Shown here: in pieces, positions 57,942 through 64,000 of the stretch
Numbering within the stretch: the stretch's first letter is position 1
Layout of the letters: each line of letters opens with the position of its first letter
Made by a program: the position numbers and the translations under genes
Notes under the pieces: model-generated
Told to the model about the DNA's origin: nothing
The model's input: the letters and a program-made list of their open reading frames with translations, nothing else
Database searches by the model: none
Source of the DNA: Dentipellis sp. KUC8613
Lineage: Eukaryota; Basidiomycota; Agaricomycetes; Russulales; Hericiaceae
DNA: 64,000 bases
Assembly (NCBI GenBank): GCA_002286715.1
Contig: NSJX01000008.1
Location: 273,630-337,629 of the forward strand
Direction of reading: 5' to 3'

Positions 57942-60792
57942 ATGCCTTTGGCCTACCCCCTTCCCAATCTCGCGCCCGCGACGGTCACCAACACCGCTTC
58001 GCTTGTACGAATTGTAGCTTTTGCGCTCATTTCTGGCGCAGCTATTGCCTCGCGTCTATTTGCCGTTATCAACTTCGAGAGTATCATCCACGAATTGTGA
58101 GTTGATTGTAAAGTCTGCCAGCAGACATCACTGGATGCTCACACGTACGCGCAGCGACCCATGGTTTAACTAGTAAGTGTCAGATAAGATTCACGAGTTA
58201 TTGGAAGCTTGACATTCGTGTCAGTCGCGCGACGAGAGTGCTTGCATCGAAAGGCTTCTATGTACGTCGACTGAATGACAGTACTTCACGCTTTCGCGAC
58301 TGACACGACCCCAGGAATTCTGGAACTGGTTCGACCCTACAGCATGGTACCCTCTAGGACGTGTCGTCGGCGGTACCATCTACCCCGGTCTGATGGCCAC
58401 TAGTGGCGTCATCTACAATGTACTCCACGCACTGCATCTCCCGGTCGATATCCGCAACATTTGTGTCCTCCTGGCGCCCGGTTTCAGTGCTCTGACGGCC
58501 TGGTCGACATACATGTGGGTCCAGTGATTAGCTATTCTCCGTTCGTTGGAGGCTAATCGGTTTTAGGTTCACGAAGGAGATGAAGGATGAAAGCGCTGGT
58601 CTCCTCGCCGCTGCCCTCATTGGCATCGTCCCTGGCTACATCTCCCGTTCGGTCGCTGGCTCCTACGATAACGAAGCTATTGCCATCTTCTTGCTCATGT
58701 TCACCTTCTTCCTCTGGATCAAGGCGCTCAAGCAGGGCAGCGCGCTCTTCGGTACCTTGGCCGCGCTCTTCTATTTCTACATGGTTGCTGCATGGGGTAC
58801 GTCTAACGCGTCCGTACGGTGCTAGCTCGTATTGACATAGTTTCTCACTTTTGAACAGGTGGTTACGCCTTCATCACGAACATGATTCCATTGCACGCGC
58901 TGGCGCTCATTTTGATGGGCCGTTTCACCAACCGACTCTATGTCGCGTACTCCTCTTGGTATGCGATCGGCACCCTTGCCAGTATGCAGGTTCCTTTTGT
59001 CGGGTTCCAGCCCATTCGTACGAGCGAGCATATGGGAGCCCTTGGTTCGTTCAGATTCTTGTACCCTTTTGTTGGAGACTAAGTCTTTGGCGCTTCCAGG
59101 CGTCTTCGGCCTTCTCCAGATCGTCGCGTTTGTCCAGCTTGTCCGCGCCCATGTTTCTTCCAAACAGTTCAATGATCTGCTGTTCGTCTCTGTGATCGGC
59201 GCTGGCCTTCTTGGCACAGTGGGTATTGTTGGCCTTACCTATAAAGGTTGGATTGCCCCTTGGACCGGACGTTTCTACTCCCTTTGGGACACCGGGTATG
59301 CCAAGAAGTAAGACACGTCCCTCCTCCGATGCATGAACAATCCATTGACACTTTGTTTCTCCACAGGTACATCCCCATCATTGCCTCCGTCTCGGAGCAT
59401 CAGCCCACCGCGTGGCCGTCTTTCTTCATGGATCTGCACTTCCTCATCTTCATGTTCCCCGCCGGCGTCGTCCTCTGCTTCCGTGAGTTGCGCGACGAGC
59501 ACGTGTTCGTCATCATCTACGCGCTCGTGGCCAGCTACTTCGCGGGCGTCATGGTGCGTCTCATGCTCACGCTGACCCCCGTCGTCTGCGTCGCCGCCGC
59601 CATCGCACTCTCGACCGTCCTCGAGACGTACATCGACCCCCAGGAGCCGGACGCGCCTGAGGAGCTCACCGAGGCCGAGGACGCCAAGAAGACGAAGAAG
59701 GAAAAGGCGGATCCCGTCGGGTCCGCCATCGCCAGCCTCACCTCCTCTGTCGGAAAGAAAGGCTCGCAGAAGCGCAAGGGCATCTACGGCCGCGACACCC
59801 GCTTCGCGGTCATCTTCAACGCGCTCGGCATGCTCTTCTTCTTCGTCGTGCACTGCACGTGGGTCACGTCCAACGCGTACTCGTCGCCGTCCGTCGTGCT
59901 CGCGTCGCACACCGAGAATGGATTGAACCTCATCGACGACTTCCGCGAGGCGTACTACTGGCTCAGGCAGAACACGCCCGAGACGAGCGTTGTCATGAGC
60001 TGGTGGGACTATGGGTACCAGATTGCGGGTATGGCGGACAGGCCGACGCTCGTGGATAACAACACGTGGAACAACAGTGAGTCTTCACATATCTCCCCCG
60101 CAAAAATTGGGAACAAATACTGACTGGGCATCGTGCAGCGCACATCGCGACGGTGGGCAAGGCCATGTCGTCCTCCGAGGAGGTCGCATACCCGATTCTC
60201 CGCAAGCATGACGTCGACTACGTGCTCGTCATCTTCGGCGGCTTGATCGGCTACTCCGGCGACGACATCAACAAGTTCCTCTGGATGGTGCGCATCGCGC
60301 AGGGCGTGTGGCCCGACGAGATCCAGGAGCCCAACTACTTCACCCCGTCGGGCGATTACCGCGTCGACGACCAGGCCTCCCCGGCGATGCGCAACAGCTT
60401 GATGTACAAGATGTCGTACTACCGGTGAGCCTTCACTGAGTCTGTGACTTTATCGACGGAATGCTGATGTTGGGGGCTTTGTAGCTATGCCGAGCTGTTC
60501 GGTGGCGGAAACGCGGTTGACCGCGTCCGTGGCCAGACGATGCCCAAGGTGGGCCCGAGGCTGGATTACCTCGAGGAGGCGTTCACCTCGGAGAACTGGA
60601 TTGTGAGTTCTCTCCTCCATCTTCTTTGAGAGGGCTTCATCGTGGCTGACCATTGTCCGCGCACAGGTCCGTATCTACCAGGTGAAGAAAGAAGACCCGC
60701 TCGGTCGCGATCTCAAAACCGCCAGTGCGTTCGCGGAGGGGAAGAAGAGGAGGAAGGCGAAGCCCCCCGTGAGACGCAGGGCATTGGCGTAG
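57942..60792 (+). CDS. STT3: oligosaccharyltransferase catalytic subunit STT3
   Basis: About 760 aa from at least eleven exons. It starts [15 protein letters not shown], then [13 protein letters not shown] and, across an 18-nt exon (58155-58172), DPWFNYRATR, the first luminal catalytic-Asp motif of STT3. The [20 protein letters not shown] and [19 protein letters not shown] blocks follow, then [14 protein letters not shown] (the SVSE/TIXE-like loop). The acceptor-sequon-binding WWDYG is in [13 protein letters not shown], and DNNTWNN is present. Many transmembrane helices fill the first two thirds. It transfers the lipid-linked glycan to Asn-X-Ser/Thr in the ER lumen. A charged insertion ([13 protein letters not shown]) near residue 445 and a basic C-terminus ([16 protein letters not shown]) are visible. 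Clean, canonical gene. Confidence 0.95.
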
Positions 60793-61338
60793 ACTCAGCT
60801 TGACTGTTGTAGTTGTGCATAGTAGCTGATGGACTGATAAACTATTTACGTCTCATCGGGTTCTCTGTTGTGAGGAGTGAAAAGTGGCTAATTATACCTA
60901 GAACTGCATATCGATCCCTCAAGAGCTCATGGGACTCTCGTAGGCCGGTGAGGATTTCGCCTTCGCGCTGTTCTGGGCCTCGATCGAAAATACATATAGA
61001 CAACGAGGTCACGGGGTATCGGTTTGATAGATCTTGGCTGGTCCTTCGACCGGTTCATAAGAATTTCAGACAGAGGGATAGTTCTACCTACTTGCTCGAC
61101 CTACGCATGCATAGAACAATTTTCTACGTACAGCTCGAGGCGACCTGTGAAACCGCCTTGTTGAAAATCTTTCTGCTATCCGGTCGTCCGAATATGGTAA
61201 TCAAAGTAGGCTACCCGCGGAGCCTGAAACTGAAGTACTTCACCTCTTGAAGGCGAAGACACCGTCAAGCAGCAAGCTTCACCGCTTCAGCCCGCGCAGC
61301 AGTCCCGCAACTGCTGCTGAGAGCGCGGAAAGACCGAA
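60793..61338. other. intergenic stretch between STT3 and the histone deacetylase gene
   Basis: No gene is recognised; both flanking genes are on the plus strand. Confidence 0.4.
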
Positions 61339-64000
61339 ATGGACGTAGACACATCAATGCAAGACGGCGCGATGGACGTCGACGCGCCCGCGCCCGCTCC
61401 CGCTCCCGCGCCGACCGCAAGCAGCAGCACGCCGGCAGGCCTTCCGCGCGCGGACAACGAGGAGCCCCAGCGCGCCTCGTCCGTGCCGCTGCACGCGAAG
61501 GAGTACGCGGTGGGCTACGTGTACGCGCCGGAGATGATGCTGCACAGCTCGGAGCAGGAGCACCCCGAGCAGCCGGGCCGCATATTCAGGATCTACAACA
61601 TCCTCAACGAGAACGGCTGCATCAAGCGGATGAAGCGCATCCCGATCCGCAAGGCGAAGCGCGACGAGGTCCTGCTCGTGCACAGCGAGAAAACATGGCA
61701 GTCGATCATGACGCTCAAGTGTAAGTACGCGCTCATGGGCCGGTACGCGTCGCGCACCTGACCTGTGGCGCGTTCGGTGGTACCCCTGCACACTTGCGAT
61801 GCTGACGTTGGGCTTTTTAGCGTTGACTGCGCAAGATATTGCCAACTCGGAGGCGTACTACGACAGTCTATCATTATATGTCCATCCTGAGACGCCCAAC
61901 TGCGCGCGGTTAAGCTGTGGGGGCGTCATTGAGGCCGCCATGGCGGTCGCGCGCAACGAGCTGCAGAAATCGTTCGCGATCGTTCGGCCGCCCGGGCACC
62001 ATGCAGAGCCCGAGAAACCAATGGGGTTCTGCTTTTTCAACAACGTTGCGGTCGCCGTGAGGGTGGTACAACAGTTGACCAAGATCAAGAGGGTAATGAT
62101 CCTCGATTGGTATGTCTCATTTCAGCCAAAATAGTAGCCTGTGTTTACCTTGATATAGGGATGTGCATCACGGTGCGTCATAAACGCTACCCGCTTTGTG
62201 TCTCATATCAATGGTATTGACAACTTTGGCAAGGCAATGGCACGCAGCGGTGCTTTAATGACGACCCCTCTGTTTTGTACATGTCCCTTCACCGTTACGA
62301 GCAAGGCCGATTTTACCCATGCGGGCCATTCGGTAGCATGGTCTCCTGCGGCGAAGGGGCAGGTCGCGGCTTGTGAGTTTTATTCCCCCTCTCTGGTCAT
62401 TTTCTGACGTCGTGCAGCTCCGTCAACATCCCCTGGCCAGACAAGGGAATGGGCGATGCCGACTATCTTCACGCCTTCCAACGTATCGTCATGCCAATTG
62501 CAATGGAGTTCTCCCCAGAGCTCGTCATAAGTGCGTAGTCCGACAGCACGTCTGCCTCTTCTTTTTCACAGCGCCTCGTGCGGTAGTTTCTGCTGGCTTT
62601 GACGCTGCGGACGGGGACCCGTTGGGACAGTGCCATGTGAGCCCCGCCGGTTATGCGCACATGACACACATGCTCTCCGGGCTAGCGGGTGGAAAATTGG
62701 TGGTTGCATTAGAGGTGAGCATTCTCTGGGTTTTTGCTCTAGTAGCAGCTCAACTAACTTCACGCAGGGAGGTTATAGTCTTGACTCGATATCAAAGTCG
62801 GCGCTCGAGGTCGGCCGCACAATCCTTGGGCAATCGCCTCCAGAGCTGCCGCCGCTTGTCGCTTCGGAAATCGCGACGGAGACGGTGTGGCAAGTCGCGC
62901 TTGAGCAGAGCAAGTATTGGAAGAACATTGATCCCAAGGCATGTGAGCCTAGCGCAGGTTTGTTATTTCATTGTGCGGACAAGATGCTATTCTCCTGAAT
63001 TGAATAACTACAGAAATTGATCAGATCACGTACACTATTCCCGGTCAGTGTGACAATAAAGCTTCTCCTTTGCCTCGGATGCTAAGTGTTTCATTGCAGA
63101 GTTACTTAAAGCGCACCGGCAGGAGTATATGTATCGCGAATATGAAATGTTGGAAGTTCCGCTGTTGCACGAGGACCATCAGGACAAGTTCTCATCGCAG
63201 ATCATGTGCACGTAGGTCATTGTCGTCCAGGCCTTGGTTCTCGACCTCATCCCCGTTGTAGAAAAGACATCATGGACAACGAAGTCTTGGTCGTGTTTGC
63301 ACACGAATTGTAAGTAACCACATCCCCCTGTCAAAGCGAAGTACTCATCTATCACGAAAGTGGTAACATCCGTGCCGAGATTGCGGATGGCACGACTTGC
63401 AGTATCAGGGAGGAGCATTCTTACCTTGTAAGCTGCCCTCGCAGTGGATCTGGCAATTACTGCTCACGTCCGCCTTCAGGTAGACACATCGAAGCAGCTA
63501 GTTGCATGGGTGCAGACCGAAGGATATGCATTACTTGACGTCAACCTCTTCCCCAAACCCGGCTCTCCCGAACTGATGGTAGGTTGCCCTTCCACTTCTT
63601 CCCATGCGAAGCTCAAACCTGCGGTCTGCAGTACGCCCCACGCTCACCAGAGCAGTACGCGAAGGAGATTATGACATATCTCTGGGACAACTACATCCTG
63701 TACGTGCATCGCGTATATCATGTCTGATGAAGCTAAAATGAAGAACAGCCTTTCCAACGCGAAGCGGGTCATTCTTGTCGGACACGGCCCCGGTGTCCTT
63801 GCGCTCACCGAGCTCCTGGCTGCACGGCGTCAGTATATTCATTTGTACTCGAAGATGCATGCTAACGGCGGTCCCGAGCAGCGGCAGGCGTGATGCGGCA
63901 AGTTGAACTCATCGTGCAGGTCGTCGGGTACGGCAAAATCCCGCTCGTGCCCAGCAAGCAAGGTGCAGACTTGATTGCGTGGTACAGGACAGTACGTGGT
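61339..64000 (+). CDS. HDA1: class II histone deacetylase (Hda1/Clr3), 3' end outside window
   Basis: Start [15 protein letters not shown], a Pro/Ala-rich N-terminus, then [20 protein letters not shown], typical of Hda1. The catalytic core follows: [13 protein letters not shown] (the tandem-His charge relay), [12 protein letters not shown], and DWDVHHGNGTQ, of which WDVHHG is carried on a 14-nt exon (62159-62172) with zinc-ligand Asp and His. Then come [29 protein letters not shown] (second Asp ligand) and [13 protein letters not shown]. Downstream exons, [37 protein letters not shown] and [20 protein letters not shown], form the C-terminal Arb2 domain found in Hda1/Clr3. The gene is still open at 64000. 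The enzyme deacetylates histone H3 and H2B tails in the nucleus; in fission yeast Clr3 works in the SHREC complex in heterochromatin silencing. Confidence 0.93.

Noticed and set aside
59275..59910. 211-codon minus-strand frame
   Set aside because: Antisense to STT3; composition rich in Arg, Gly, Asp and His only.

Overview
This is nuclear DNA of a basidiomycete, most likely an Agaricomycete mushroom or wood-decay fungus. Genes are dense and on both strands, and almost every one is cut by many 45-60 nt GT-AG introns. The gene families are also basidiomycete in flavour: adenylate-forming reductase, WxWxIP flavin halogenase, multi-pass DUF6534-type membrane proteins, F-box/RNI proteins and short Cys/His-rich proteins. 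I reassembled exons by hand, using splice signals, reading-frame continuity and family motifs. Where the summed exon lengths divide by three, I say so.

Region 1 (1-6004) is the right edge of a probable secondary-metabolite cluster. It holds the C-terminal reductase domain of an adenylate-forming reductase, a flavin-dependent halogenase (621 aa, 9 exons) and a class I SAM O-methyltransferase (460 aa, 6 exons). Together they could reduce an aryl acid, chlorinate it and O-methylate it, the logic of chlorinated anisyl metabolites.

Region 2 (7600-20900) holds an F-box protein and two related F-box/RNI proteins, one with a reading-frame break. It also has an SRPBCC lipid-binding-fold protein, the actin-patch protein Abp1 (ADF-H plus two SH3 domains), an intron-bearing tRNA-Leu(AAG), and two members of a small Cys/His-rich family that flank ABP1.

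Region 3 (21500-41000) contains a large serine/proline-rich coiled-coil protein, a bacterial-type glycerol dehydrogenase, an unknown protein, a cytochrome P450 (505 aa, 11 exons), an F-box pseudogene and two DUF6534-type membrane proteins.

Region 4 (41290-53210) holds an NTO1/BRPF-like chromatin reader (EPL-like N-terminus, PHD-knuckle-PHD, bromodomain, PWWP). It is divergent from RNase H2 subunit C, and two proline-rich unknown genes follow. Two clusters of a short repeat, seven copies in all, lie in the 3' flanks here. Most copies fold into the same hairpin, which makes this the most novel signal in the window.

Region 5 (54500-64000) holds a third DUF6534-type gene, an unresolved membrane-protein gene, the oligosaccharyltransferase catalytic subunit STT3, and a class II (Hda1/Clr3) histone deacetylase that runs off the right edge.

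Three recurrent themes stand out: microexons of 12-18 nt that carry catalytic motifs, two likely GC-AG introns, and the structured repeat.
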